Made by a program: the position numbers and the translations under genes. A stretch of DNA of 64,000 nucleotides from Pseudomonas sp. TNT3 (GTDB lineage: Bacteria; Pseudomonadota; Gammaproteobacteria; Pseudomonadales; Pseudomonadaceae). The stretch spans positions 1-64,000 of the forward strand of contig NZ_WFGV02000032.1 of the NCBI RefSeq assembly GCF_010095445.2, in the 5' to 3' direction. The stretch's first letter is position 1. Each line of letters begins with the position of its first letter. Below, in pieces: positions 36,925 to 46,148 of the stretch. The notes below the pieces were generated by a model, which saw only the letters and a program-made list of their open reading frames with translations, was not told where the DNA came from and searched no databases.

Positions 36925-39759
36925 TCAGTCCCGGTCGCGAGCCAGGAGCGGCTTGAGGTAGAAGCCAGTGTGCGATTGCTTCATCTCAGAGACTTCTTCT
37001 GGCGTACCAACGGCAATAATCTGCCCACCTTTGGAACCACCCTCGGGTCCGAGGTCCACCAGCCAGTCGGCCGTTTTGATCACGTCAAGGTTGTGCTCGA
37101 TTACCACCACAGTATTGCCGTGGTCGCGCAGTCTGTGCAGTACATCGAGCAGTTGCTGGATGTCTGCGAAGTGCAGGCCAGTGGTTGGCTCATCGAGGAT
37201 GTACAACGTCTTGCCGGTATCGCGTTTGGAAAGCTCGCGAGACAGTTTTACCCGTTGCGCTTCACCTCCAGACAACGTGGTCGCCGATTGCCCCAGCTTG
37301 ATGTACGACAGCCCAACATCCATTAGCGTCTGAAGCTTGCGCGCCAGCGCCGGAACCGCGTCGAAGAACACTCGCGCTTCCTCGATGGTCATCTCGAGGG
37401 TCTCGTGAATGCTCTTGCCCTTGTATTTGATCTCAAGGGTTTCGCGGTTGTAGCGCTTGCTCTTGCAGACGTCGCACGGCACATAGATGTCCGGCAGAAA
37501 GTGCATTTCGACCTTGATCAGACCATCGCCCTGACACGCTTCGCAACGACCGCCTTTCACGTTGAAGGAGAATCGCCCCGGGCCATATCCACGGGAACGG
37601 GATTCCGGCACGCCGGCGAACAATTCGCGAATCGGCGTGAACAAGCCGGTGTACGTCGCCGGGTTTGAGCGCGGCGTACGGCCAATCGGGCTCTGGTCAA
37701 TGTCGACCACCTTGTCCAGGTGCTCCAGACCTTTGATGCTGTCGTGTGCGGCAGCCTCCAGCGTCGTTGCACCATTGAGTGCCGTGGCGCTCAGGGGAAA
37801 CAGCGTGTTGTTGATAAGCGTCGACTTGCCCGAGCCGGATACGCCGGTGACGCAGGTCAGCAGACCAATCGGAATATCCAGGTCGACATTGCGCAAATTG
37901 TTGCCGCGCGCGCCTTTCAAGGACAGAGACAGCTTTTTGTTACGCGGCGTACGCTTGGCTGGAACCGCAATCTTGACCCGGCCCGACAGGTATTTACCAG
38001 TCAGCGAATCAGGGTGAGCCATGACTTCTGCGGGCGTGCCCTCGGCAACGATATGCCCCCCGTGAACACCTGCACCCGGGCCAATGTCCACCACATAGTC
38101 GGCAAGACGAATGGCGTCTTCGTCGTGTTCGACCACGATGACCGTATTGCCAATGTCCCGCAGGTGCTTGAGCGTACCGAGCAAACGATCATTGTCGCGC
38201 TGGTGCAGGCCGATGGACGGCTCATCGAGAATGTACAGGACACCTACCAGCCCGGCGCCAATCTGACTGGCCAGGCGGATCCGTTGAGCCTCACCGCCGG
38301 ATAGGGTATCCGCGCTTCGATCCAGCGACAGATAATCCAGGCCTACGTTGACCAGGAACTGCAGGCGCTCGCGAATTTCCTTGAGGATCTTGTCGGCGAT
38401 TTCACCGCGGCGGCCCGTCAATTTCAGTCCGCCGAAGTACTCGCACGCATCGCCGATCGGCAGATTGGTGACTGCCGGAAGCGTCTTCTCACCTACCCAG
38501 ACGTGCCGCGCCTCGCGACGCAGACGGGTGCCACGGCAATCCGGGCAAGGCTGGGTGCTGAGGAACTTGGCCAGCTCTTCACGTACCGAAGCCGATTCGG
38601 TTTCGCGGTAGCGACGTTCCAGGTTCGGCACGATGCCTTCGAACGGGTGCGAACGTTTGACGATGTCGCCACGGTCGTTCAGGTACTTGAAGTCGACGTT
38701 CTGCGAACCGCTGCCATGCAGGATGTACTTCTGCTGATCGGCCGGCAGTTCATTGAATGGCACTTCCAGGCTGAACTTGTAGTGAGACGCCAGCGATCCG
38801 AGCATCTGGAAGTAATAGACGTTACGCCTGTCCCAGCCGCGTATCGCGCCCTCGGCCAGTGTCAGGTCTCCATTGACCAGTCGCTTGATATCAAAAAACT
38901 GCTTCACGCCCAGGCCATCGCACGTCGGGCACGCGCCTGCCGGGTTGTTGAAGGAAAACAGCTTGGGCTCAAGCTCGCTGATGGCATGACCGCAGATCGG
39001 GCAGGCGAAGCGCGCGGAAAAGATCATCTCTTCGCCAGGCTCGTCGTCCATCGGAGCAACCAGTGCGATGCCATCCGCCAGTTTCAGCGCGGTCTCGAAC
39101 GACTCAGCGAGGCGCTGCTGCAGATCGGCGCGAACCTTGAAGCGGTCAACCACGACATCAATCGAATGCTTCTTCTGTTTATCCAGTTTCGGCAGCTCGT
39201 CCAGCTCGCAAAGCCGGCCATTGATTCGTGCGCGGACGAAGCCCTGGGCGCGCAGCTCTTCGAAGACCGACAGATGTTCGCCTTTACGCTCGCGAATCAC
39301 CGGCGCTAACAGCATAAGCTTGCTGCCTTCCGGCTGGGCAAGCACCAGGTCGACCATCTGGCTGACGGTCTGCGCTTCCAGCGGAATATCGTGATCCGGG
39401 CAGCGCGGAATACCCACACGAGCATAGAGCAGGCGCAGGTAGTCGTAGATTTCGGTGATGGTGCCGACGGTGGAGCGCGGGTTGTGCGAGGTCGACTTCT
39501 GTTCGATGGAGATTGCCGGCGACAAACCTTCGATGGTGTCGACGTCAGGCTTTTCCATCATCGACAGGAATTGTCGCGCGTAGGCGGACAGCGACTCGAC
39601 GTAGCGGCGCTGGCCTTCGGCGTACAACGTGTCAAATGCCAGAGACGACTTGCCGGATCCGGACAGGCCGGTGATGACGATCAGTTTGTCCCGTGGCAGG
39701 GTCAGGTCGATGTTCTTCAGGTTGTGGGTTCGGGCCCCACGAATCAGGATCTTGTCCAA
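36925..39759 (-). CDS. uvrA: Excinuclease ABC subunit A
   Basis: UvrA recognises DNA damage and loads UvrB in nucleotide excision repair. The 944-residue product has two ABC ATPase halves: Walker A GLSGSGKS at 31-38 and GVSGSGKST in the second half, with LSGGEAQR signatures in both. Zinc-finger cysteines are visible in CPICGHAISELEPKL and CEACQGDGLIKVEMH. I place the start at a TTG (39759), giving MDKILIRGARTHNL as in the family; longer in-frame starts add residues not seen in relatives. No clear LexA box was found in the 191-nt region shared with the divergent MFS gene. Confidence 0.95.
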   Translation of the reverse strand: MDKILIRGARTHNLKNIDLTLPRDKLIVITGLSGSGKSSLAFDTLYAEGQRRYVESLSAYARQFLSMMEKPDVDTIEGLSPAISIEQKSTSHNPRSTVGTITEIYDYLRLLYARVGIPRCPDHDIPLEAQTVSQMVDLVLAQPEGSKLMLLAPVIRERKGEHLSVFEELRAQGFVRARINGRLCELDELPKLDKQKKHSIDVVVDRFKVRADLQQRLAESFETALKLADGIALVAPMDDEPGEEMIFSARFACPICGHAISELEPKLFSFNNPAGACPTCDGLGVKQFFDIKRLVNGDLTLAEGAIRGWDRRNVYYFQMLGSLASHYKFSLEVPFNELPADQQKYILHGSGSQNVDFKYLNDRGDIVKRSHPFEGIVPNLERRYRETESASVREELAKFLSTQPCPDCRGTRLRREARHVWVGEKTLPAVTNLPIGDACEYFGGLKLTGRRGEIADKILKEIRERLQFLVNVGLDYLSLDRSADTLSGGEAQRIRLASQIGAGLVGVLYILDEPSIGLHQRDNDRLLGTLKHLRDIGNTVIVVEHDEDAIRLADYVVDIGPGAGVHGGHIVAEGTPAEVMAHPDSLTGKYLSGRVKIAVPAKRTPRNKKLSLSLKGARGNNLRNVDLDIPIGLLTCVTGVSGSGKSTLINNTLFPLSATALNGATTLEAAAHDSIKGLEHLDKVVDIDQSPIGRTPRSNPATYTGLFTPIRELFAGVPESRSRGYGPGRFSFNVKGGRCEACQGDGLIKVEMHFLPDIYVPCDVCKSKRYNRETLEIKYKGKSIHETLEMTIEEARVFFDAVPALARKLQTLMDVGLSYIKLGQSATTLSGGEAQRVKLSRELSKRDTGKTLYILDEPTTGLHFADIQQLLDVLHRLRDHGNTVVVIEHNLDVIKTADWLVDLGPEGGSKGGQIIAVGTPEEVSEMKQSHTGFYLKPLLARDRD

Positions 39760-39950
39760 AGTGGCCTCGCTTGGCGGGCGTCGAAAACGTAGGAGTATAC
39801 GGCCAAATACTGGATGGATGCACACTATCAAACGAGCGGATTGTTGTCTTACATGAAGAGTCTGTCAGCAGAGCGCGGCAAAGCGTCGCGATATACCCTG
39901 TCAATCGATGGGACTGGTAGAATCGCCGCCGGTTCACATGAGGTTTATCC

Positions 39951-41348
39951 ATGCACGATCCCCACAGCGAACGCATGAGTGGCAGTGAGACCCGCGCAGC
40001 AAGCGGTCTGGCCCTGGTGTTCGCCTTCCGTATGCTTGGCATGTTCATGGTGTTGCCGGTATTGGCGACCTATGGGATGGATCTGGCAGGCGCGACCCCG
40101 GCCCTTATCGGGCTGGCGATTGGCGCATACGGCCTGACCCAGGCGATTTTCCAGATTCCCTTCGGTTTCATTTCCGACCGCATCGGGCGACGTCCGGTGA
40201 TTTATCTGGGGCTGATCATTTTCGCCCTGGGCAGTGTACTGGCCGCTAATGCCGATTCGATCTGGGGCGTCATTGCCGGACGAATCCTGCAAGGTGCCGG
40301 TGCCATTTCTGCGGCGGTCATGGCTCTGCTGTCGGACCTGACCCGGGAACAACACCGCACGAAAGCCATGGCGATGATTGGCATGACCATCGGCTTGTCG
40401 TTCGCTGTCGCCATGGTTGTAGGGCCATTGCTGACTCGCGCCTTCGGCCTGTCGGGACTATTCCTCGCCACGGGCGGTATGGCGCTGATCGGCATCGTCA
40501 TCGTGATGTTCATGGTGCCCCGTGCCAGCGGGCCGTTGCAGCATCGTGAGTCCGGTGTCGCGCGACAGGCGCTGTTGCCGACGCTCAAGCATCCGGACCT
40601 GTTGCGCCTGGACCTGGGCATTTTTGTGTTGCACGCGATGTTGATGTCGAGCTTCGTCGCCTTGCCGTTGGCGCTGGTCGAAAAAGCCGGCCTGCCCAAA
40701 GAGCAGCACTGGTGGGTGTACCTGACTGCGCTGCTGATTTCTTTCTTCGCCATGATCCCGTTCATTATCTACGGCGAGAAGAAACGCAAAATGAAACGAG
40801 TTTTACTCGGCGCCGTCGTGACGCTGATGCTCACTGAGCTATTCTTCTGGCAGTTCGGCGATAGCTTGCGGGCTCTGGTGATTGGTACGGTGGTGTTCTT
40901 CACCGCGTTCAACCTGCTGGAAGCTTCGTTGCCATCGTTGATCAGCAAGGTTTCACCGGCAGGCGGCAAGGGCACGGCAATGGGGGTTTATTCCACCAGT
41001 CAGTTCCTGGGTTCGGCGTTGGGCGGGATCATGGGCGGGTGGATGTTCCAGCATGGCGGTTTGTCGGTTGTGTTCCTTGGATGCGCCGGGCTGGCTGCCC
41101 TCTGGTTAGCCTTTGCTGTTACCATGCGCGAACCTCCCTACGTGACGAGCCTGCGCTTGCCGTTGTCGCCCGAAGCGATCCGCGAAGCGGGTCTGGTCGA
41201 GCGCCTGTTGGCCGTCGTAGGGGTAACAGATGCAGTCGTGGTCGCTGATGAAGCGGCCATTTACATCAAATTGGACACCGAACTATTGGATCGCACCACC
41301 CTTGAGCGCCTGGTGAACAACCCGGCCTCGACAGCGTGCGAAGCCTAG
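39951..41348 (+). CDS. MFS drug/metabolite exporter with C-terminal soluble domain
   Basis: This 465-residue inner-membrane protein belongs to the major facilitator superfamily, with about 12 hydrophobic segments. The cytoplasmic loop motif reads GFISDRIGRRPVI (about 72-84), and TM1 contains RMLGMFMVLPVLATYGMD. After the last helix, residues about 400-465 form a soluble tail with alternating strands and helices (ending IYIKLDTELLDRTTLERLV), which ordinary 12-TM exporters lack. It sits divergently from uvrA and 9 nt before ssb, as in P. aeruginosa (PA4233). Substrate is unknown. Confidence 0.85.
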   Translation: MHDPHSERMSGSETRAASGLALVFAFRMLGMFMVLPVLATYGMDLAGATPALIGLAIGAYGLTQAIFQIPFGFISDRIGRRPVIYLGLIIFALGSVLAANADSIWGVIAGRILQGAGAISAAVMALLSDLTREQHRTKAMAMIGMTIGLSFAVAMVVGPLLTRAFGLSGLFLATGGMALIGIVIVMFMVPRASGPLQHRESGVARQALLPTLKHPDLLRLDLGIFVLHAMLMSSFVALPLALVEKAGLPKEQHWWVYLTALLISFFAMIPFIIYGEKKRKMKRVLLGAVVTLMLTELFFWQFGDSLRALVIGTVVFFTAFNLLEASLPSLISKVSPAGGKGTAMGVYSTSQFLGSALGGIMGGWMFQHGGLSVVFLGCAGLAALWLAFAVTMREPPYVTSLRLPLSPEAIREAGLVERLLAVVGVTDAVVVADEAAIYIKLDTELLDRTTLERLVNNPASTACEA

Positions 41349-41357
41349 GAGAACGTT

Positions 41358-41894
41358 ATGGCCCGTGGGGTTAACAAAGTCATATTGGTCGGCACTTGCG
41401 GCCAGGATCCCGAAGTTCGCTACTTGCCTAACGGTAACGCCGTGACCAACCTGAGTCTGGCGACCAGCGAACAGTGGACTGACAAGCAAACCGGTCAGAA
41501 GGTCGAGAAGACCGAATGGCACCGTGTATCGATGTTCGGCAAAGTAGCCGAAATCGCCGGCGAATACCTGCGTAAAGGTTCGCAGGTGTATATCGAAGGC
41601 AAGCTGCAAACCCGCGAGTGGGAAAAAGACGGTATCAAGCGTTACACCACCGAAATCGTGGTCGACATGCAAGGCACCATGCAACTGCTCGGCGGCCGAC
41701 CACAACAGGGCGACCAACAAGGCGGGGGCAATAACTACCAGCAGTCCGCTCCGGCACCGCGTCAGCAAGCTCCGCGCCCACAGCAGTCGGCACCGCAGCA
41801 GTCCGCCCCACAACAGTCGCGTCCGGCTCCTCAGCAGGCTGCGCCGCAACCGGCTCCGGATTTCGACAGCTTCGATGACGATATCCCGTTCTAG
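41358..41894 (+). CDS. ssb: Single-stranded DNA-binding protein
   Basis: SSB coats single-stranded DNA during replication and repair. The 178-residue product has an N-terminal OB fold (1 to about 110, starting MARGVNKVILVGTCGQDPEV). A low-complexity linker rich in Gln, Pro and Ala (about 115-168) contains several near-repeats of QQSAPQ. The acidic tip DSFDDDIPF recruits partner proteins. It lies 9 nt after the MFS gene and is followed by a strong terminator. Confidence 0.97.
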   Translation: MARGVNKVILVGTCGQDPEVRYLPNGNAVTNLSLATSEQWTDKQTGQKVEKTEWHRVSMFGKVAEIAGEYLRKGSQVYIEGKLQTREWEKDGIKRYTTEIVVDMQGTMQLLGGRPQQGDQQGGGNNYQQSAPAPRQQAPRPQQSAPQQSAPQQSRPAPQQAAPQPAPDFDSFDDDIPF

Positions 41895-41930
41895 GATGCA
41901 GCCTGGACTTGTTTGTAAGGTCTAGCCTCG

Positions 41931-41972
41931 AAACCCCCGATCAGTCCTCTCGACTGGTCGGGGGTTTTCTTT
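41931..41972 (+). terminator. Terminator after ssb
   Basis: A 15-bp-class stem (AAACCCCCGATCAGTC at 41931-41946 against GACTGGTCGGGGGTTT) ends in TTTTCTTTT. The A-rich 5' side may also serve the convergent ycaO-type gene. Confidence 0.9.
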
Positions 41973-42007
41973 TGTACATCATTTAAGCAGGAGCGTCCGG
42001 GCCGGCG

Positions 42008-44215
42008 TCACGACTGAGCGTGAGCAGTCACATTCGCCCGCGCCGTGTGCAGTTTCTTGTAGCTGTCGATCAGGCGCAGGTGCCTGTCGAGCCCTTCCAG
42101 TTTCATGCTGGTCGGCGTCAAGCCATGGAAGCGAACGCTGCCATCCACCGATCCGATCGCTGCATCCATGCGCTCGTTACCAAACATCCGGCGGAAATTA
42201 GCCTCGTAGTCTTCCAGTTCCAGGTCTTCGTCCAGCTTCATCTCCAGCACGGCATTGATGGCCTGATAGAACAAGCCACGCTCGACCGTGTTGTCGTTGT
42301 ACTGCAGGAACATCTCCACCGCTTCCTTCGCCTCTTCAAATTGCTGCAGGGCGAGATAAATCAGCAGCTTCAACTCTAGAATCGTCAGCTGGCCCCAGGC
42401 CGTGTTGTCGTCAAACTCGATGCCGATCAAGGAAGTGATGTCGGTGTAGTCGTCGAGCTCACTTTCCACCAGACGCTCAGCCAGCGCTCGCAGCTCCTCT
42501 TCGTCCAGACGATGCAGGTTCAGGATATCGGCGCGGAAGAACAGCGCTTTGTTGGTGTTATCCCAGATCAGATCATCTACGGGATAGATTTCCGAATAGT
42601 CCGGCACCAGGATGCGGCACGCCGTCGCGCCAATATGCTCGTAGACCGCCATGTACACTTCTTTGCCCATGCCTTCGAGAATGCCGAACAAGGTCGCGGC
42701 TTCTTCGACGTTCGAGTTTTCACCCTGGCCAGAGAAATCCCATTCGACAAATTCGTAGTCCGATTTCGAGCTGAAGAAGCGCCACGACACCACGCCGCTG
42801 GAGTCGATAAAGTGCTCGACGAAGTTGTTCGGCTCGGTCACCGCATGACCTTCAAACGTCGGCTGTGGCAGGTCGTTGAGTCCTTCGAAGCTGCGGCCCT
42901 GAAGCAATTCGGTCAGGCTGCGTTCCAGCGCCACTTCCAGGCTCGGGTGCGCACCGAACGAGGCGAACACGCCGCCGGTACGCGGGTTCATCAGCGTGAC
43001 GCACATCACCGGGAATTCGCCGCCCAGGGACGCATCTTTCACCAGCACGGGGAAACCTTGCTCTTCCAGTGCCTGAATACCGGCCAAAATCCCGGGAAAC
43101 TTCGCCAAAACATCGGCCGGCACATCCGGCAGGGCAAATTCACCCTCGATGATTTCGCGTTTTACCGCGCGCTCGAAGATCTCCGACAGGCACTGCACCT
43201 GGGCTTCGGCCAGCGTGTTACCGGCACTCATGCCGTTGCTCAGGAAAAGGTTTTCAATCAGGTTGGACGGGAAGTACACCACCTCACCGTCCGAACGCCG
43301 CACGTACGGCAGCGAGCAGATACCACGCTCTTCATTGCCCGAGTTGGTATCGATCAAATGGGAGCCACGCAGCTCGCCGTCGCGGTTGTAAATCTTCAGG
43401 CAGTACTCATCGAGAATTTCGACCGGCAGCGCATCTTTACGGCCCGGCTTGAACCAGCGTTCGTCCGGGTAGTGCACAAACGCTGCATTGGCGATGTCTT
43501 CGCCCCAGAACTGGTCGTTGTAGAAGAAGTTGCAGTTGAGTCGCTCGATAAACTCGCCCAGTGCCGACGCCAGTGCGCCTTCCTTCGTCGCGCCCTTGCC
43601 GTTGGTAAAGCACATCGGCGAATGCGCATCGCGGATATGCAACGACCACACGTTAGGCACGATATTTCGCCACGAGGCGATTTCAATCTTCATGCCCAGG
43701 TCGGCGAGGATGGCCGACATGTTCGCAATGGTCTGCTCAAGTGGCAGATCCTTGCCGGCAATGTAAGTGCTCGCCTCAGAGCTGGATGCAGGCATCAGCA
43801 ACGCCTGAGCGTCGGCGTCGAGGTTTTCGACCTCTTCGATCACAAACTCAGGGCCGGCCTGCACCACTTTTTTCACGGTGCAACGGTCGATGGAACGCAG
43901 AATGCCTAGACGGTCCTTCTCGGAAATGTCTGCTGGCAGCTCGACCTGGATCTTGAAAATCTGGTTGTAGCGGTTTTCCGGGTCAACAATGTTGTTCTGT
44001 GACAGACGGATGTTGTCGGTGGATATGTTGCGGGTGCTGCAGTACAACTTTACAAAGTACGCCGCGCACAACGCCGACGAAGCGAGGAAGTAGTCGAACG
44101 GGCCCGGTGCCGAGCCATCGCCCTTGTAGCGGATAGGTTGATCAGCCACCACCGTGAAGTCATCGAACTTGGCTTCAAGTCGAAGGTTGTCGAGAAAGTT
44201 GACCTTGATTTCCAT
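42008..44215 (-). CDS. OsmC-YcaO fusion protein
   Basis: This 735-residue protein joins two domains. Residues about 1-140 are OsmC-like, with the paired cysteines of that peroxidase family: Cys50 in LASSALCAAYF and Cys112 in SIDRCTVKK. The rest is a YcaO domain related to E. coli YcaO, with the ATP/magnesium helices ALASALGEFIERLN and QCLSEIFERAVKRE. A C-terminal acidic, helical, TPR-like region is also present. YcaO enzymes activate backbone amides with ATP; E. coli YcaO promotes RimO-dependent methylthiolation of S12, the product of rpsL at 16430. There is no peptide-precursor gene beside it, so a natural-product role is unlikely. The thiol-peroxidase-like domain suggests a redox link. Confidence 0.85.
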   Translation of the reverse strand: MEIKVNFLDNLRLEAKFDDFTVVADQPIRYKGDGSAPGPFDYFLASSALCAAYFVKLYCSTRNISTDNIRLSQNNIVDPENRYNQIFKIQVELPADISEKDRLGILRSIDRCTVKKVVQAGPEFVIEEVENLDADAQALLMPASSSEASTYIAGKDLPLEQTIANMSAILADLGMKIEIASWRNIVPNVWSLHIRDAHSPMCFTNGKGATKEGALASALGEFIERLNCNFFYNDQFWGEDIANAAFVHYPDERWFKPGRKDALPVEILDEYCLKIYNRDGELRGSHLIDTNSGNEERGICSLPYVRRSDGEVVYFPSNLIENLFLSNGMSAGNTLAEAQVQCLSEIFERAVKREIIEGEFALPDVPADVLAKFPGILAGIQALEEQGFPVLVKDASLGGEFPVMCVTLMNPRTGGVFASFGAHPSLEVALERSLTELLQGRSFEGLNDLPQPTFEGHAVTEPNNFVEHFIDSSGVVSWRFFSSKSDYEFVEWDFSGQGENSNVEEAATLFGILEGMGKEVYMAVYEHIGATACRILVPDYSEIYPVDDLIWDNTNKALFFRADILNLHRLDEEELRALAERLVESELDDYTDITSLIGIEFDDNTAWGQLTILELKLLIYLALQQFEEAKEAVEMFLQYNDNTVERGLFYQAINAVLEMKLDEDLELEDYEANFRRMFGNERMDAAIGSVDGSVRFHGLTPTSMKLEGLDRHLRLIDSYKKLHTARANVTAHAQS

Positions 44216-44302
44216 GGGGGTTACCAGAATAGCGGGCTAGTCGATTTGGCCGCCATTATCCGGCATTTCAACGGTAAGTCTCGCGGGCGTCTGACGATAT
44301 GT

Positions 44303-44336
44303 CCCCTCCGGGCCGTTTTAATGAGCCGCGGAGGGG
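44303..44336. repeat. Inverted repeat between the cysteine hydrolase and OsmC-YcaO genes
   Basis: CCCCTCCG (44303-44310) and CGGAGGGG (44329-44336) can pair around an 18-nt loop. No U-run follows on the minus strand, so a terminator role is uncertain. The rest of the 160-nt gap (44216-44375) shows nothing clear. Confidence 0.4.
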
Positions 44337-44375
44337 CAAGTCGAGCTTTCAGACTTCGATGAGGACGTTGTGATC

Positions 44376-44930
44376 TTAGTGGCTGGCAGCCAGGAATTCG
44401 TCAGTGGAGATCACGCTCGCATAGGCAAAGCCCAGAGCTGACATGAACGCGGCGTGAACGTGGGCCGCCGGAACCGTCAGACCGTTGAACTCCAGGTCAC
44501 GGCTGGCACAGGCGTCATGGATCACGGTGACGGTGTAGCCCATATCGGCGGCGGCGCGAGTGATGCCGTCGACACACATGTGGCTCATGCTGCCAACGAC
44601 CACCAGTTCCTTGATGTCTTGCTCGTCAAGGATCGACTTCAACTCGGTTTCGCGAAACGAATTGACGAAGTGCTTGAGCACGACGGGCTCATCCGCGCGG
44701 TTGAGAACCTTGGGATGAAGCTTTGCGCCCTCTGAACCCGGAGTGAAGAAAGGCGCTTCGTCGGACGTGAATTCATGGCGGATGTGCACCACCCACTCAC
44801 CCGCGTCGCGAAAGGCCTTTAACAGACGTACGGCGTTATCGGCAGCGACATCGGCGCCCACCAATGGCCACTTGCCTTGGGGGAAGTAGTCGTTTTGGAT
44901 ATCGACTACGATGAGTGCTTGCTTGGCCAT
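44376..44930 (-). CDS. Isochorismatase-family cysteine hydrolase
   Basis: The 184-residue product is a cytoplasmic hydrolase of the isochorismatase/nicotinamidase superfamily. The catalytic triad is visible: Asp10 in VVDIQNDY, Lys86 in VLKHFVN and Cys119 in GSMSHMCVDG. Such enzymes split C-N bonds (amides, carbamates) or, without the Cys, isochorismate. The substrate cannot be read from sequence. The start at 44930 gives MAKQALIVVD; a much longer in-frame upstream extension enters the divergent regulator and is rejected. It is divergent from the AraC-type gene 102 nt away, which probably controls it. Confidence 0.88.
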   Translation of the reverse strand: MAKQALIVVDIQNDYFPQGKWPLVGADVAADNAVRLLKAFRDAGEWVVHIRHEFTSDEAPFFTPGSEGAKLHPKVLNRADEPVVLKHFVNSFRETELKSILDEQDIKELVVVGSMSHMCVDGITRAAADMGYTVTVIHDACASRDLEFNGLTVPAAHVHAAFMSALGFAYASVISTDEFLAASH

Positions 44931-45032
44931 GACTGTTTCCTCGAAGTGTGTAGTAGGTGTGGAATGAAGTATTGGCCCTGGCAGGCCGTCCGAGGATTGG
45001 CCGCACCGACAATAGAAGGGGGAAAACTGACA

Positions 45033-46019
45033 ATGGATGCACAAAGGGCTGTCGCGCAATTGGGCGTACTGATTTATCCCGGTGCTCAAATGGCGGCGGT
45101 GCATGGATTGACGGACTTGTTCGGGGTGGCCAACCGTATTGCCGCCGAGCATCAGGCTGCGCGTTTGCCGCTGCTGCGGGTCAGTCATTGGCAGGTCAAT
45201 GGCGAACAAGCGCCTGAGTGCGTTTACGACAGCCATCCCGCTCCAGACGAGGCGCTGGTAGCTGTGCTGATTCCGCCGTCGATTGCCGGCTTCTCCGAGG
45301 GGCAGGCCTCGCACGCTTTGATTCAATGGCTGCGGCAGCACCATGCGAACGGCGCCACCCTCGGCGGCGTCTGCGTCGGTTCGATCCTGCTGGCCGAAAG
45401 TGGCCTGCTCGACGGACGCAGTGCCACCACCCACTGGACCTCAGCCAAAACCTTCGCCGAGCGCTATCCGGCGATCAAGCTCAAGGCTGATACACCGATA
45501 GTCGATGACGGCGACCTGATCACCACCGCCGGGCTGATGGCATGGTCCGAGCTGGGATTACGCCTGGTGGACCGACTGCTCGGCCCAAGTATCGCTACCG
45601 GAACTGCGCGGTTCCTGGTGGTCGAGCACAGTGACAGCGCAAGCGAATGCGGCAGTAACTTCTCACCTATTCTCAATCACGGCGACGCATCGATTCTGAA
45701 GGTTCAGCACTGGCTGCAAAGCACGGGTGCGACCGAGGTATCACTGACCGCAATGGCCGAGCGGGCAGGGCTGGAAGAGCGTACTTTTCTGCGTCGTTTT
45801 CGCACGGCAACCGGCCTCAAACCCACCGAGTATTGCCAGCATCTGCGGGTCGGCAAGGCGCGGGAAATGCTTGAATTCACCAATGGCACCATCGATCACA
45901 TCGCCTGGACCGTCGGCTATCAAGACCCCAGTGCATTCAGGGCAACCTTCAGGAAAATCACCGGGCTGGCGCCAAGTGATTACCGCAACCGATTTGGCGT
46001 CGGCGCCGGTCAGAGTTGA
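45033..46019 (+). CDS. GlxA-type AraC family transcriptional regulator
   Basis: This 328-residue regulator has an N-terminal DJ-1/PfpI-like domain (about 8-195, with the nucleophile-elbow-like GGVCVGSILLAESG and Cys114). A C-terminal AraC DNA-binding domain (about 225-325) includes MAERAGLEERTFLRRFR and the second helix DHIAWTVGYQDPSAFRATF. Relatives include GlxA, CdhR and ArgR-type activators of amine or amino-acid use. I chose ATG 45033, which follows GAAGGGGG; an earlier in-frame start would reach into the divergent hydrolase. The shared 102-nt upstream region points to control of that hydrolase. Confidence 0.88.
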   Translation: MDAQRAVAQLGVLIYPGAQMAAVHGLTDLFGVANRIAAEHQAARLPLLRVSHWQVNGEQAPECVYDSHPAPDEALVAVLIPPSIAGFSEGQASHALIQWLRQHHANGATLGGVCVGSILLAESGLLDGRSATTHWTSAKTFAERYPAIKLKADTPIVDDGDLITTAGLMAWSELGLRLVDRLLGPSIATGTARFLVVEHSDSASECGSNFSPILNHGDASILKVQHWLQSTGATEVSLTAMAERAGLEERTFLRRFRTATGLKPTEYCQHLRVGKAREMLEFTNGTIDHIAWTVGYQDPSAFRATFRKITGLAPSDYRNRFGVGAGQS

Positions 46020-46148
46020 ACGCTCAAGGGTGCAAAATGTCGGAGTGATTAACCGGCGGATTCAGTAACGGTTCCCAGCAGACGGTGCCTGGTTCGATCC
46101 CGGCACCGGTCCTGCCACATTCACCCAGCGCAGATTGAAGGGGGATGC

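Noticed and set aside
39760..39950. LexA (SOS) box in the uvrA/MFS divergent region
   Set aside because: I searched for CTGT-N8-ACAG-like sequence and found only partial matches, so no SOS box is reported.
42512..43909. 465-codon plus-strand frame opposite the OsmC-YcaO gene
   Set aside because: Mirror of the coding strand, with composition of a shadow frame (many Arg, His, Gln) and no start signal.
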